A stretch of DNA of 44,049 nucleotides from Myxococcales bacterium (GTDB lineage Bacteria > Myxococcota_A > UBA9042 > GCA-2863065): positions 1 through 44,049 of the forward strand of contig JADMJS010000135.1 of the NCBI GenBank assembly GCA_018780435.1, in the 5' to 3' direction. Shown here one piece after another: positions 17,890 to 26,542 of the stretch; within the stretch, counting starts at the first letter, position 1; every line of letters starts with the position of its first letter. The notes under the pieces are model-generated. The model saw only the letters and a program-made list of their open reading frames with translations. It was not told the DNA's origin and searched no databases. A program made the translations under genes and the position numbers.

Positions 17890-18990
17890 TCACAGGTGTG
17901 GCACCAGGAGCGTGCCAGCCCCCCGCGATCGAAACCCCAGCACCACGGAACAACCATCGCCTCCGGCGCTGCAGAGATCCAGCGCGGCCTCTAGAGCCGG
18001 CACCGCGGAGCAGAACGGAGGCGAATCCTCGCCGTAACAAAGGCTGAGCAACCCTCCCCGAAGCTCGTCCACGTCGAGACTGCCACACCCGCCCAACTGC
18101 GCGCTGAACCCGCCGCAACTGCTTTGCCCGACGAAGGGCAACCTGAGCAGGCGCCCCCCCACGTTCCAAGGCACGGCAAAGGGGAGCGCGCTCTCGTCGC
18201 GAGGCCAGTACTCCCATTGGGACGAGAGGCATGGACCGAAGGTGGCGGCGGTGACAGCACATGCCTCGTCGGCGGCGGCGCAGACGGAGTCTCTGCTCAC
18301 GGGAAATGCACGCGAATCGGCGTCATCGTCCTGATAGTGTGCTACTCGCATGTCGCCGACCGCTGCCGCGTCATCGAGCGCGTTCTGAACCTCCCCGAGC
18401 GCGCCAAGTGCCTCAAGCGCCGCGTTGAGTGAGACGAGGCCGGCGCCAGGCGAGTCGGGGGCAGCGCTGGGCACCCCGAGGTACCAGTCGCTGACCAGGC
18501 TGAGACCGCTAAAGACGCCATCCCCGGAGTAGGTCCAGAACTCGATGTCGGGCGGCCCTTCAGCCGGGGGGACACATAGCGCGTTCGTCGCCTCGATCGT
18601 TGGATACGGCCACGCGTCAGCCAGCATGGCCGCCTGAGGTCGGGAAAAGCGCAACAAGAGCTGATAGGGCCCGCTTGGCGCCGGCAACCAGTTGAGCGTG
18701 GATGTCGCAGGTTGCTGGTGCTGGACGACGATGTCGAGCGAGCCATCCGCCCCAAAGACCAACCCTGGCGTGGTCCCGCTGAAGCTGTAACGAGCCGCAC
18801 TGTTGGGCACCAGGAACATGTCAGGCCCGTAGAGTGTGAGGGACCAGAATGCGTCCACCGGCGGGAGCTGGCCGGGTGCGAAATGCACGAGCGCTGGGAT
18901 GGCGTCGAGGGGTGACGATCCCTGGCAGCCCGCCGCGAGGGCTGCGGTGAGGAGCGGGAGAAGCAGGTCTCTTTGGGGCGAGCGGGACAA
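17890..18990 (-). CDS. Lipoprotein with DUF1214 domain and unknown Cys-rich C-terminus
   Basis: This is a 366-aa lipoprotein with signal MSRSPQRDLLL and lipobox ALAAGC (Cys22). Residues about 40-140 match the DUF1214 pattern: PPVDAFWSLTLY, MFLVPN, RYSFSG, TPGLVFGADGSL, NWLPAPSGPYQLLLR. DUF1214 is usually the C-terminal part of DUF1254/DUF1214 proteins, so a free-standing export-anchored copy is unusual. The C-terminal ~220 residues contain about ten cysteines and no known domain. It precedes the ferritin-like lipoprotein gene in the same direction. Its function is unknown. Confidence 0.8.
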   Translation of the reverse strand: MSRSPQRDLLLPLLTAALAAGCQGSSPLDAIPALVHFAPGQLPPVDAFWSLTLYGPDMFLVPNSAARYSFSGTTPGLVFGADGSLDIVVQHQQPATSTLNWLPAPSGPYQLLLRFSRPQAAMLADAWPYPTIEATNALCVPPAEGPPDIEFWTYSGDGVFSGLSLVSDWYLGVPSAAPDSPGAGLVSLNAALEALGALGEVQNALDDAAAVGDMRVAHYQDDDADSRAFPVSRDSVCAAADEACAVTAATFGPCLSSQWEYWPRDESALPFAVPWNVGGRLLRLPFVGQSSCGGFSAQLGGCGSLDVDELRGGLLSLCYGEDSPPFCSAVPALEAALDLCSAGGDGCSVVLGFRSRGAGTLLVPHL

Positions 18991-19686
18991 AAGACCTCCA
19001 TGGGGTGATCAACGTCGGGCCGGCCACCTTGCTCGGCCTCTCTGCAAAGTCAGGGCCACGGTCGACACCGCGGCGCGCTTGCATCGATGCGCCCACTAGT
19101 GATGAGAAGCTCTACACCACTGCAGGAGCATGTGTAATTTCTCCCCAGCCAATACTGCCGCCCGAGGTCGACTTCCGCGACTCAAGCCAGCTGGAGGAGC
19201 CGAAATCCTTCGAGGATTTGCGGGAGGCCAGGGGCATTACCGACCAGCGCGTCCGTGGCAGGAGGACGGGTTCGCCGCGGAGCTCGTAGCCCGAACCGGC
19301 ATCGCTGTCCGATCGGCGCATGAGCTCGATCCAAGCACGCGTCTCCACCGGGGTCGACATGCGGCGGTACCTCCGAAGAGAACCGAAGCGGCCGCCCCGC
19401 GGGTGGGTCAAGGAGCGAAATAGAACAAGTTCTATTTTCGACCGCAACGGGCGTCACGCACAGCGTGCCATGTGCAATCCAGATGAGACCACTTCCTGCA
19501 GAGGTTGGATACCCATGCATGAGCCGCCGCCTACGTCCGCCCAACATCGGCGCGCCGACCTGCAGCGGCGCAGGCCGGGGTCTCGATGTCCTTCCCTGGG
19601 GGTGCGTCGCGGGTTATGTTCCCGTTCCTACTGGCCCGCCTTCGACGGGACACCACCCCGATCACCCTACGCTCGTTGGAGACCAA
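18991..19686. other. Divergent intergenic region with a strong dyad, no clear gene
   Basis: This 696-bp gap lies between divergently transcribed lipoprotein genes. A minus-strand frame 19112-19360 (82 codons, beginning MSTPVETRAW) is possible but lacks any recognised motif and a ribosome binding site, so it is not called. The palindrome at 19418-19437 is the main feature. Confidence 0.45.
19418..19437. promoter_or_regulatory. Perfect dyad, TetR/KstR-like operator candidate
   Basis: AAATAGAAC and GTTCTATTT are exact complements around a central AA. The core TAGAACAAGTTCTA fits the published KstR-type consensus TNNAACNNGTTNNA. It lies 250 bp upstream of the small lipoprotein gene and 428 bp upstream of the DUF1214 gene on the other strand. 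The regulator is unknown. Confidence 0.45.
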
Positions 19687-20136
19687 GTGCTGAATCGATC
19701 TCATCTCTGGCTCGTCGCCGCACTCTCGCTTCCCTTGGGCTGCAAAGATTCGACCTCGAGCTCCGCCGCATCCGATGCTGAAGCGACCGCCGACAACGCC
19801 GACACCAGCGGCGCCGCCGACGCGGCGGATGCGGCGGATGCCGCTAGCGCGACCGACGCTTCAGATGCCACTGACGGCGCTGATGGCGCTGACGCGGCGG
19901 ACGGCGCGGATGAAAAACAGCCCTGTGGGTGGAACCCGGACGAAGCTTTCTACGCGTGTGGATATCCCGGCGCGGACCCGAGTGGCGTCCCCATCGCGTG
20001 CCCCGCCAATGCGGTAGGGGGCGATGAGTGCTGGATCAGCGGCCTCACGGCGGTAGGATGCTGTGACGCCAACGGAGACGTTATGTACTGCACAGAGGAG
20101 AAGATCATAGAACTTCAGGAATGCACGCCTGACTAA
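19687..20136 (+). CDS. Small secreted lipoprotein with Asp-Ala repeat linker
   Basis: This is a 149-aa lipoprotein with signal VLNRSHLWLVAALSL and lipobox LPLGC (Cys19). Residues about 25-75 are a low-complexity linker of Ala-Asp, Asp-Ala-Ala and Asp-Gly-Ala units. The C-terminal ~70 residues hold eight cysteines and motifs QPCGWN, YACGYPG and GCCDANG, probably a small disulfide domain exposed outside the cell. The start GTG 19687 has GGAG about five bases upstream; the longer frame is not needed. The function is unknown. A stem-loop follows directly after the stop. Confidence 0.75.
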   Translation: MLNRSHLWLVAALSLPLGCKDSTSSSAASDAEATADNADTSGAADAADAADAASATDASDATDGADGADAADGADEKQPCGWNPDEAFYACGYPGADPSGVPIACPANAVGGDECWISGLTAVGCCDANGDVMYCTEEKIIELQECTPD

Positions 20137-20156
20137 GGACTCGGTCGGTAGAGTCC
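20137..20156 (+). terminator. Stem-loop after the small lipoprotein gene
   Basis: Arms GGACTC and GAGTCC lie around an 8-nt loop, immediately after the stop codon. No T-run follows. It is a possible factor-dependent or weak terminator. Confidence 0.35.
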
Positions 20157-20552
20157 GACGGCCTTCTACTCGTCGTACCAGTCGAATGTCGGCGGCGACG
20201 GCGAGTGACCCCAACGCCATGTAGATTGCGTGCGACGCACTATGGATGCGCGCGTTCGCCGCCCACCGGTCCGGGGCCAGGTCATCGGCCGGGGGGGCGA
20301 GACGCTCACGGAGGTCGACTCGGGCGAGGGCCACCCGAATTGATATCAGTGAGAGGTCATCGAGCTCGAGGACGCCAGTCATCTCACCTGATTGAGAGGC
20401 CGCGGACGGGCTAAACGATATTGGGTAGCAATGGCTGTCGGGGGATGTCGGCGGGCGCCCGGGAAGGCGTTTCGTTCACGGCGCAGGCGTGCCAGAGTTT
20501 GGACGGAACCTCAGGAGGCGCGCTGGGCGACGCCGAGGGTGGTGAGGCGGTG
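20137..20552. other. Gap upstream of the P450, possible decayed minus-strand gene
   Basis: In this 416-bp gap, a minus-strand frame beginning at 20382 reads protein-like sequence (LAPDRWAANARIHSASHAIYM). It recalls small integral-membrane proteins with an Asn-Ala-Arg-hydrophobic-His motif, but it runs antisense into the lipoprotein gene. It is more likely a decayed fragment than an active gene. Confidence 0.3.
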
Positions 20553-21968
20553 ATGAACGAGATGACGAGCACGTCGTTGCCCGTGGCGTCGGGGCTTCCG
20601 TGGATCGGGGGCCTCGTCCCGATGTGGCGGGATCCGATTCGTCACTTGGTCGACTCGTACATGCAGAATGGCCCGGTCTTTCGCCTCAAGGTGCTCAACC
20701 GGTCGTTCGTGGTCATGGCCGGGACCGACGCCAACGACTTTATGGTCCGCCACGAGCGGGACTACCTGCAGACCGGGCCCATCTTCGCGGGATTTGGGAC
20801 GGAGCTCGGCGGCGATCTCTTTCTCAGCAGCTCGGATGGCGACCGGCACAAGCAGCTACGCCGCATTCAGACGCGCAGCTACTCGCCGCTTCACCTTGAG
20901 ACGCGCGTCCCCGAGGTCATCACCGGCATGCGGCGGCGGCTCGGGGCGCTCGAGATTGGGCAGCGGCTCGACGTGCAGCGGCTCTTTCAATTGGTGCTCG
21001 CCGAGCAGGTCGGCCTCTTGATGCACAACCACGCCGAGCTCGCGCACATCTTGGACGACCTGATCGTGGTCTTCCGGACCGCGCTCCTCGTCACCGTGAT
21101 GCGACAGTGGCCGCCGGCCGCGCTCCACTGGCCGGCCTACCGGCGCTCGCGGCAGCGCATCTTGGACCACGCGGCGAAGGTCGCGCAGTGGCACCGGGAC
21201 CACCCGTCCGAGGCGCGAAACGATCTCGTCGACGACATTCTCGGTGCGGTGGCGCGCGGCGATCTCATTCGAGAGGAGAACGTGCGGCTCCTGACGCTCG
21301 GGCCGCTCTTCGGCGGTATCGACACGGCGTCGAACACCAGCGCGTTTGCGCTCTACAACATCCTTGCGCGGCCCGCGGTGCGGAAGCGCGTGATGGCGGA
21401 GGTCGACGCGCTCTTCGCGGACGGTCCCATGCCTGCGTGGGAACGCTGGGGCGACATGCCGGCCCTCCAAGGCGTCATCATGGAGACGTTGCGGCTCTAT
21501 CCGGTGGCGTATCTGGCGTCTCGTTACGTCGCCAAGGACTTCGAGTTCGCGGGGCACCGGGTGAAAGCGGGTGAGCAGCTCTTCGTCGCGACGGCGGTCC
21601 CACACTTTCTTGGCGAGTTCTTCCCGCGACCCTACGAGTTCGACATCGACCGCTACTCGCCGCAACGCCGGGAGCACGCACGCGCCGGCGCCTTCGCGCC
21701 CTTCGGGGCCGGCGCCCACTCATGCCTCGGTTCCCGCTTCGCGCGCTCCCAGCTCAAGCTGACCCTGGCGACTCTCTTGAACATCGCGGACTTCGAGATC
21801 GACCCGCCAGGGTATCGCCTTCGAGTGAAGAGCAATCCCGTGACGATGCCCGACGGGTTCGCGGTGCGGGTGACCGGCGTACGCCGCCATGCCGACTTCC
21901 CGGCGGAGCCGTGGCCTGCCTTCTCGATCGCCGCGCGCGGCGGGCTCGATCGCCTCTTCAGGCGCTGA
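20553..21968 (+). CDS. Cytochrome P450
   Basis: This 471-aa haem-thiolate monooxygenase has all the class motifs: the I-helix oxygen-binding FGGIDT (residues 253-258), the ExxR motif E311-x-x-R314 in ETLRLYP, and the haem loop FGAGAHSCLG with axial Cys391. It has no membrane anchor, so it is a soluble cytosolic P450 that needs external redox partners; none is encoded nearby. The frame is open from 20421. ATG 20553 (or GTG 20550) gives a normal N-terminus (LPVASGLPWIGGL) and has GGTGAGG upstream. It converges with the amine oxidase gene at 24285-23035. Its last 98 bp are duplicated at 22948-23045. The substrate is unknown. Confidence 0.95.
   Translation: MNEMTSTSLPVASGLPWIGGLVPMWRDPIRHLVDSYMQNGPVFRLKVLNRSFVVMAGTDANDFMVRHERDYLQTGPIFAGFGTELGGDLFLSSSDGDRHKQLRRIQTRSYSPLHLETRVPEVITGMRRRLGALEIGQRLDVQRLFQLVLAEQVGLLMHNHAELAHILDDLIVVFRTALLVTVMRQWPPAALHWPAYRRSRQRILDHAAKVAQWHRDHPSEARNDLVDDILGAVARGDLIREENVRLLTLGPLFGGIDTASNTSAFALYNILARPAVRKRVMAEVDALFADGPMPAWERWGDMPALQGVIMETLRLYPVAYLASRYVAKDFEFAGHRVKAGEQLFVATAVPHFLGEFFPRPYEFDIDRYSPQRREHARAGAFAPFGAGAHSCLGSRFARSQLKLTLATLLNIADFEIDPPGYRLRVKSNPVTMPDGFAVRVTGVRRHADFPAEPWPAFSIAARGGLDRLFRR
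21871..21968 (+). repeat. P450 3'-end duplication, copy A (in gene)
   Basis: This segment covers the last 32 codons and stop of the intact P450. It matches 22948-23045 at 89 of 98 bases with no gaps, in direct orientation. Confidence 0.9.
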
Positions 21969-22279
21969 GGGCTATACCAACGGACGTACTCGCTCCAAGA
22001 ACTAACCGAGCCCTAAGCTCTGCGAGTTATGTTTACACCGATCAATTTGTCCACGATCCTGACGGCGGCGATGCGCATGCTCGAGACGGGGGGAACCGTT
22101 CTCGCTGCGAGCCGTCGCGCGTCGGGCCGGGGTCTCGCCGACGGCTCCCTATCGGCACGTTGCGGCCGATGTAGGCGAGCATTGCGAATCCTGGAGAATC
22201 AGGCGCCGCGTCGAGCGATGCGTGTAAGCTCGGAGAAGCGACGCTTCTCCCCGAGCCCAAGGCCCACGAGGTTTCCCCG
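21969..22279. other. Left part of the segment inserted between P450 and amine oxidase
   Basis: The first ~30 bp after the P450 stop resemble the sequence after copy B and, on the minus strand, read EYVRWYSP, like ERVRWFSP at the amine oxidase C-terminus. The rest of this 311-bp stretch has no gene that can be supported. Confidence 0.5.
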
Positions 22280-22927
22280 GTGACCGCGAACGACCTCCAC
22301 CTCGCCGTCTACATCCTCGCGATCCCCCTCCTCGTGATGGTCCCTGTCGTCATCAAGCTGCGAAAGCGCCGTCTCTTCGCGTTCTTCCGCGTCATCGACG
22401 GCCGGACGAAGGCGCCGCTCGCAGGGGCCAAGGTCTTTCGAGTCGCTCGACGTAGCCGCAGTTTGGGCAAGCTCGACGAGACCGGCACCTTCCGCGGCGT
22501 GTTTTGGCCGAACAGCGGCGCGTTCACGGTCGAAGCGCCCGGTCTCGTCAGCGGCCTCATCGGCACAGAATCCGTGTCCTGGCACCTCCGCTACCCGGAC
22601 AAACCGTACGTCTGCGAGGCGCACTTCGGGGCCATCCGCGCTCCGGCGGATCGGTCTCCGGTGTCCGTCGGACTGAAGCCCGGACAGGTGGAAGAAGCGG
22701 CGAGCGGGATCGTGAACCTTTACGAGAAGCCCGCACGGCACGAGGAGTGGATCTGCTGGCCCACACTCGAGGAGGCCAATGCCAACAACGTCAATGGCGG
22801 ATTTGCTCGCTATTGGAAGGTGACGGGGACGCGCCGGGGACCCGGGACCGGGGGAACGTCGTTCATGATCGCGGTCGAGACCGTGGAGCGTTGCAAGGAG
22901 AGCGACTCCACGCGTGGCGAAGGGTGA
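22280..22927 (+). CDS. Single-pass membrane protein, unknown
   Basis: This is a 215-aa protein starting with GTG at 22280. One N-terminal transmembrane helix (LAVYILAIPLLVMVPVVI, residues 8-25) is followed by a basic KLRKRR stop-transfer, so the bulk is likely cytosolic. The soluble part is strand-rich (FRVIDGRTKAPLAGAKVFRV, TFRGVFW, FTVEAPG), like an Ig or carboxypeptidase-regulatory-type beta sandwich. No family is recognised. It is the only gene in the ~1-kb segment framed by the duplicated P450 end, so it probably arrived with that segment. Confidence 0.6.
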   Translation: MTANDLHLAVYILAIPLLVMVPVVIKLRKRRLFAFFRVIDGRTKAPLAGAKVFRVARRSRSLGKLDETGTFRGVFWPNSGAFTVEAPGLVSGLIGTESVSWHLRYPDKPYVCEAHFGAIRAPADRSPVSVGLKPGQVEEAASGIVNLYEKPARHEEWICWPTLEEANANNVNGGFARYWKVTGTRRGPGTGGTSFMIAVETVERCKESDSTRGEG

Positions 22928-22947
22928 GCGGCACGTCATCTCGGCGA

Positions 22948-23045
22948 TGACCGGCGTACGCCGTCATGCCGACTTTCCGGCGGAGCCGTGGCCTGCCTTC
23001 TCGATCGCCGGGCGCGTCGGGCGTGTGCGCCTCTTCAGGCACTGA
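22948..23045 (+). repeat. P450 3'-end duplication, copy B (orphan)
   Basis: An orphan copy of the P450 C-terminal 32 codons plus stop, still open in the same frame (MTGVRRHADFPAEPW ...) and 89 of 98 bases identical to copy A. It sits directly against the 3' end of the amine oxidase gene, overlapping its last codons, which is where the intact P450 end would be expected. Confidence 0.9.
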
Positions 23046-24285
23046 CGAGCGGGCTAAACCAGCGGACGCGTTCGCCGTTCGGAGCGAGCCGCTCCGCGAT
23101 ACGCAGCGCCGAGCGGAGCGCACTCTCGTGGTTGTCGACCCCCGAGGTGTACATCCCCGCGGCCCAAAGACCTGCCGTGCCCTGGAGGCGCGCGAGCTGC
23201 TGCTGACGGCCGTGATGGTTCGGAGTGACCACGATGTGCCGGTAGTTCGCGACCTGCAGAGTAGTGGGCGGCTCGGACTCGCCCGGCCGTAGCCACGTCC
23301 GAAAGACCGGCGCTCGCCAGCGGTAGCCGGACCAGACGGTGTTTCGAGGCTGCAAGGTCTTGGAGAGAAAGAAGTTTCCACTCGACCACAGCGCACGAGC
23401 CGTGGGCATGTAGGACGGGTCTCGGTGGAGCGCGACACGGACCTGGTAGTCGTCGAAGGACTCGAAGGCGCGTCGCCAAGCCTCGAGCGGCGCCGATCCG
23501 GTGCAAATCCGGGCCGAATTGTGCCAGTCGCAGGCCAGAATGACGGCGTCAAAACGTTGCGCGCCGCGGTCCGTCGTGACGACCAGCTCGTCTTGGTCGC
23601 GGTCGACCCCCAACACGGGGGAGTTCAGGAGAAGGCGGCACCGGGGCGAGTCGGCCGCGAGTCGGCTCGTGTAGGAAGAGAGGCCACCGGCGAGGGTGAA
23701 GTTGTGTGGCTCGTGCGCGAGGCGTAGCCCCATGACGCGAACGACGCTGTAGGCGGCGAGCCCGCGCGCCACGTCCCGCGGCACCCCCCACCCGGATGCG
23801 ATGAGCGGGATGAGGAATCGCTCGGCGACGTCGCGCGGAATACCGGCTCGGGCCATGAGCCCGGCGACGTCGAGCCCCCAGTCGCCGGCGCGGGCGACAC
23901 GCTCTCCGGTGATGGCGAGGCGCCCGACCCAGAGCAGATCGCGGAGGGTCGCGGGGCTCAAGACGCTTCGGATCGCGGCCCCGGTCGTGGGTGGGAGGAC
24001 GAAGGTGGGACGCCCGTCGATGGTGATGGACGCCGGCAGGGACGCGCGTTCGAAGTGAAGCCCGAGACGCTTCACGAGGGCGTGGAGACCGGTGTAGCCG
24101 TATTCGAAGACGAACTCGGCGCCGAGCTCGACGGGGAGGTCGCCGAGGTTGGTCGGCACCGTGACGGTGTTGATATGCCCACCAATGCGGCCGCTGGCTT
24201 CGAAGAGCGAGACGTCGTGCTCCGACTGCAGGAGCCAGGCGCTCATGAGGCCAGCGCTACCCGAGCCGACGATGGCGATGCGCAC
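23035..24285 (-). CDS. FAD-dependent amine oxidase-type protein (COG2907-like)
   Basis: This is a 416-aa flavoprotein. The N-terminus MRIAIVGSGSAG (G7-x-G9-x-x-G12) and E29 form the dinucleotide-binding fold, followed by the GRIGGH motif of amine oxidase/desaturase-type enzymes. LPVELGAEFVF near residue 57 and the C-terminal GMYTSGVDNHES (377-388) are family signatures. COG2907 proteins are predicted NAD/FAD-binding oxidoreductases, often near lipid-modifying genes. The start is ATG at 24285. It converges with the P450 and lies 131 bp downstream of the radical SAM gene on the same strand. Two broken relatives of its 3' end flank the restriction island. The substrate is unknown. Confidence 0.9.
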   Translation of the reverse strand: MRIAIVGSGSAGLMSAWLLQSEHDVSLFEASGRIGGHINTVTVPTNLGDLPVELGAEFVFEYGYTGLHALVKRLGLHFERASLPASITIDGRPTFVLPPTTGAAIRSVLSPATLRDLLWVGRLAITGERVARAGDWGLDVAGLMARAGIPRDVAERFLIPLIASGWGVPRDVARGLAAYSVVRVMGLRLAHEPHNFTLAGGLSSYTSRLAADSPRCRLLLNSPVLGVDRDQDELVVTTDRGAQRFDAVILACDWHNSARICTGSAPLEAWRRAFESFDDYQVRVALHRDPSYMPTARALWSSGNFFLSKTLQPRNTVWSGYRWRAPVFRTWLRPGESEPPTTLQVANYRHIVVTPNHHGRQQQLARLQGTAGLWAAGMYTSGVDNHESALRSALRIAERLAPNGERVRWFSPLVSA

Positions 24286-24416
24286 GAGACCCTCCCACGG
24301 CCCAGTGCGAGACGACGAAGACCACGCTGGAACACGTTACAGTTCGAGCGACTGAGGTGCCATGGGAAGACGACGAGGTCAAAGACAATCGCCTTGAGTC
24401 GCACCGAGGCGCGGCG

Positions 24417-25796
24417 CTATGCGACGGTGAGCCGATCCGCCCTCTCGGGCCCGGTCCACGCGCCTGCGCTCGACGACTTCAAGGCGAGCACGTCGGCCAA
24501 CGGGACGCCAACGAGTGACGGCGTGTCGCCGGTCTCGGGCATGGGCTCGACCACGATCTCGAAGCGGCCGTTATCGAAAGGCAGGCCCGGCGCCGCTTCG
24601 ACTTTGACCACCCGTTCGCGGAGACCTTGCTGTTCGAGCTCGAGCGCGCGGTGGATGCAGTAGGGGTTGTTGCCGGGACGCCCGAGGAGGCAGTGGGAGG
24701 TCCACGTGCAGCCGCCCTTGCAGGTCTCGGCGTAGTAGCAGCCGCGGCAGAATCCCCAGAGATCATCGACGGTTCGCTCGCGAATCACGCGGAGCTCGCG
24801 GGAGTGGGCGACGACGTCGGCGAGGCGCATGTCGCGGATATTGCCACCGGTGTATTCGGTGGTCGGCAGCGACGGGCAGCCCTTGATCTTGCCGTCGGCT
24901 TCGAGCCCGAGCGTGTAGCGGCCGGCGCTGCACCCGGCCCAGTGGCCGCCGCGGTCGCCGCCGTAGCGCAGGCGCTGCTCGTAGGGGCTGAAGTAGCCAA
25001 TGTTGTTGCCGGGGAAGAGCTGAACGCCGGCGGGATCGAGCGTTGTCTCTTTGATCCAGACGAGCAGCGGGAAGAGGTCGAGGAGATCGTAGGGCTGGAG
25101 CAGGAGGTTCGGGCGGTCGGCCGCGCGTCCCATCGCCACCGAGAGCTGGATCTGCCAGGCCTTGGAGCCGATCTCGGCCAGAAGCTGTGCGAGGGCGGGG
25201 AGCTCCGGCAGCGAGACGCGGTTGATCTGGGTGTTGGTCGCGAGGCGAATCGGCGACGCGGCGATGCGCCGAGAGGCGTCTACGGCGGCGCGCCACGATC
25301 CGCGCACGCCGCGTTGGGCGTCGTGAGTGGCCTCGAGGCCGTCGAGGGACACCGAGATCACGCGGATCCCGGCTTTGACCGCCTGCTCAAGCCGCTCGGG
25401 GGTGAGGTTACGGGCGCCGGTCGTCATGCCGCAGGTCATGCCGCTACGGGTGACTTCGGTCGCGATCTCGGCCCAGTCGTCGCGCAGGTACGCTTCGCCG
25501 CCGATGAGCGTCACTTCGCGCACGCCGAGCGCCGCGAGCTGGTGGACCATGTCGAAACACTCGGCCGTCGTCAGCTCGTCCGGCCGCGCCTTGCCGGCAC
25601 GCGAGCCGCAGTGCACGCAGCCGAGGTCGCAGCGCAGCGTGATCTCCCAAACGGCGTACAGCGGATGGTCGGGCCCCCCTTGCAGCGACGCCGGGTGCCG
25701 CACGAGGCGAGTTGGATCGCCGTCGTAGTCGGAGCGGGGCGCGGCGGACGGTGCTCCGGCCGTGGGAGCAGCCGGAGCCCGCGAGCCACCGCTCAT
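24417..25796 (-). CDS. Radical SAM/SPASM peptide-modifying enzyme candidate
   Basis: This is a 459-aa radical SAM protein. The cluster motif C56-x3-C60-x2-C63 (RCDLGCVHC) binds the 4Fe-4S cluster that cleaves SAM. VTLIGGEAYLR is the SAM-binding GGE motif. The C-terminal SPASM region has CSAG, KGCPSL and CRGCYYAETCKGGC, enough cysteines for two auxiliary clusters. SPASM enzymes commonly modify ribosomally made peptides or proteins. The start overlaps the stop of the upstream YGxP-repeat gene (ATGA), so the two are translated together. That protein is therefore the most likely substrate. The reaction cannot be read directly from the sequence. Confidence 0.9.
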   Translation of the reverse strand: MSGGSRAPAAPTAGAPSAAPRSDYDGDPTRLVRHPASLQGGPDHPLYAVWEITLRCDLGCVHCGSRAGKARPDELTTAECFDMVHQLAALGVREVTLIGGEAYLRDDWAEIATEVTRSGMTCGMTTGARNLTPERLEQAVKAGIRVISVSLDGLEATHDAQRGVRGSWRAAVDASRRIAASPIRLATNTQINRVSLPELPALAQLLAEIGSKAWQIQLSVAMGRAADRPNLLLQPYDLLDLFPLLVWIKETTLDPAGVQLFPGNNIGYFSPYEQRLRYGGDRGGHWAGCSAGRYTLGLEADGKIKGCPSLPTTEYTGGNIRDMRLADVVAHSRELRVIRERTVDDLWGFCRGCYYAETCKGGCTWTSHCLLGRPGNNPYCIHRALELEQQGLRERVVKVEAAPGLPFDNGRFEIVVEPMPETGDTPSLVGVPLADVLALKSSSAGAWTGPERADRLTVA

Positions 25797-26455
25797 GACG
25801 GATTGGACGGCGGGACGCCGTAGAGAGGGACGGGAACCGGGCCCGTGTCCTCGGCATCGTGTCCCACGTCGTCGGAGCTGGTGTCCTCGGGCTCCGTGAT
25901 GTCGTCGGCAGGCGGAATGCCGTAGGGGGGCTGCACAGGCACGTCGTCCGGCGGGTCCGTGACGTCGGCCGGCGGCAACCCGTAGAGTGGCTGGACGGGA
26001 ATGTCCTCGGGTTGCTCCACATCGTCGGTGGTGGCGACGTCGGGTGGCGGGACGCCGTACATCGGCTCGGCGCCGATGTCGTCGGTGATGACGGGGACGT
26101 CGCTGTCGGAGGTGTCGGTCTCCGTGGCGTCAGTCTCAGTGATGACGTCGGCGGGCGCTCCGTAGACCGGCTGTGCGATGGGCTCGGACTCGCAGGCCAG
26201 CGCTCCGAGGAGCCCGGCGGCGAGGAGGCCACCTCGGGCGCCGCGGCCCATGGCCGTGAGCGGTGAGGCCTTGGTGAGGCTCGCGCCGAGGGACGCGCCG
26301 AGGGACGCGCCGCAGAAGGGGCACGCCGTCTCGGCCACGGAGGCGCCGTAGCGGATGTGCCGGCCGCATTCGAGGCACCGCGTGAGCCCCTGGCGGCTCA
26401 CGCGCAGTCGGGTGTTGCGGCGCGGGGTGGAGCCGGGCTCGTTGGGGTCGCTCAT
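25793..26455 (-). CDS. Membrane-anchored protein with zinc ribbon and five YGxP repeats, candidate SPASM substrate
   Basis: This is a 220-aa protein. Residues 27-48 form a zinc-ribbon-like pair CLECG ... CPFCG, followed by a small GASL repeat. A hydrophobic segment (75-87) ends in LLGALAC with Cys88, similar to a lipobox but far from the N-terminus. The exported tail (89-220) is rich in Asp, Pro, Thr and Val and holds five Tyr-Gly-X-Pro units with Tyr98, 133, 158, 178 and 212 (YGAP, YGVPP, YGLPP, YGIPP, YGVPP). It is translationally coupled to the radical SAM/SPASM gene. Radical-SAM-associated lipoproteins with a YGxP motif are known in other phyla. A role as a multi-core substrate is inference. 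Confidence 0.75.
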   Translation of the reverse strand: MSDPNEPGSTPRRNTRLRVSRQGLTRCLECGRHIRYGASVAETACPFCGASLGASLGASLTKASPLTAMGRGARGGLLAAGLLGALACESEPIAQPVYGAPADVITETDATETDTSDSDVPVITDDIGAEPMYGVPPPDVATTDDVEQPEDIPVQPLYGLPPADVTDPPDDVPVQPPYGIPPADDITEPEDTSSDDVGHDAEDTGPVPVPLYGVPPSNPS

Positions 26456-26542
26456 CGTGGGGCCTCCGGGTAAGGCGCGATGATAGCCGTCAGGGGCCGG
26501 TGGCCGCAATGACGGCGTGTTCGTAATCGTGACCGACGCGCC

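Noticed and set aside
19112..19447. A 111-codon minus-strand gene
   Set aside because: The palindrome lies inside its start region, there is no Shine-Dalgarno, and no recognisable motif is seen.
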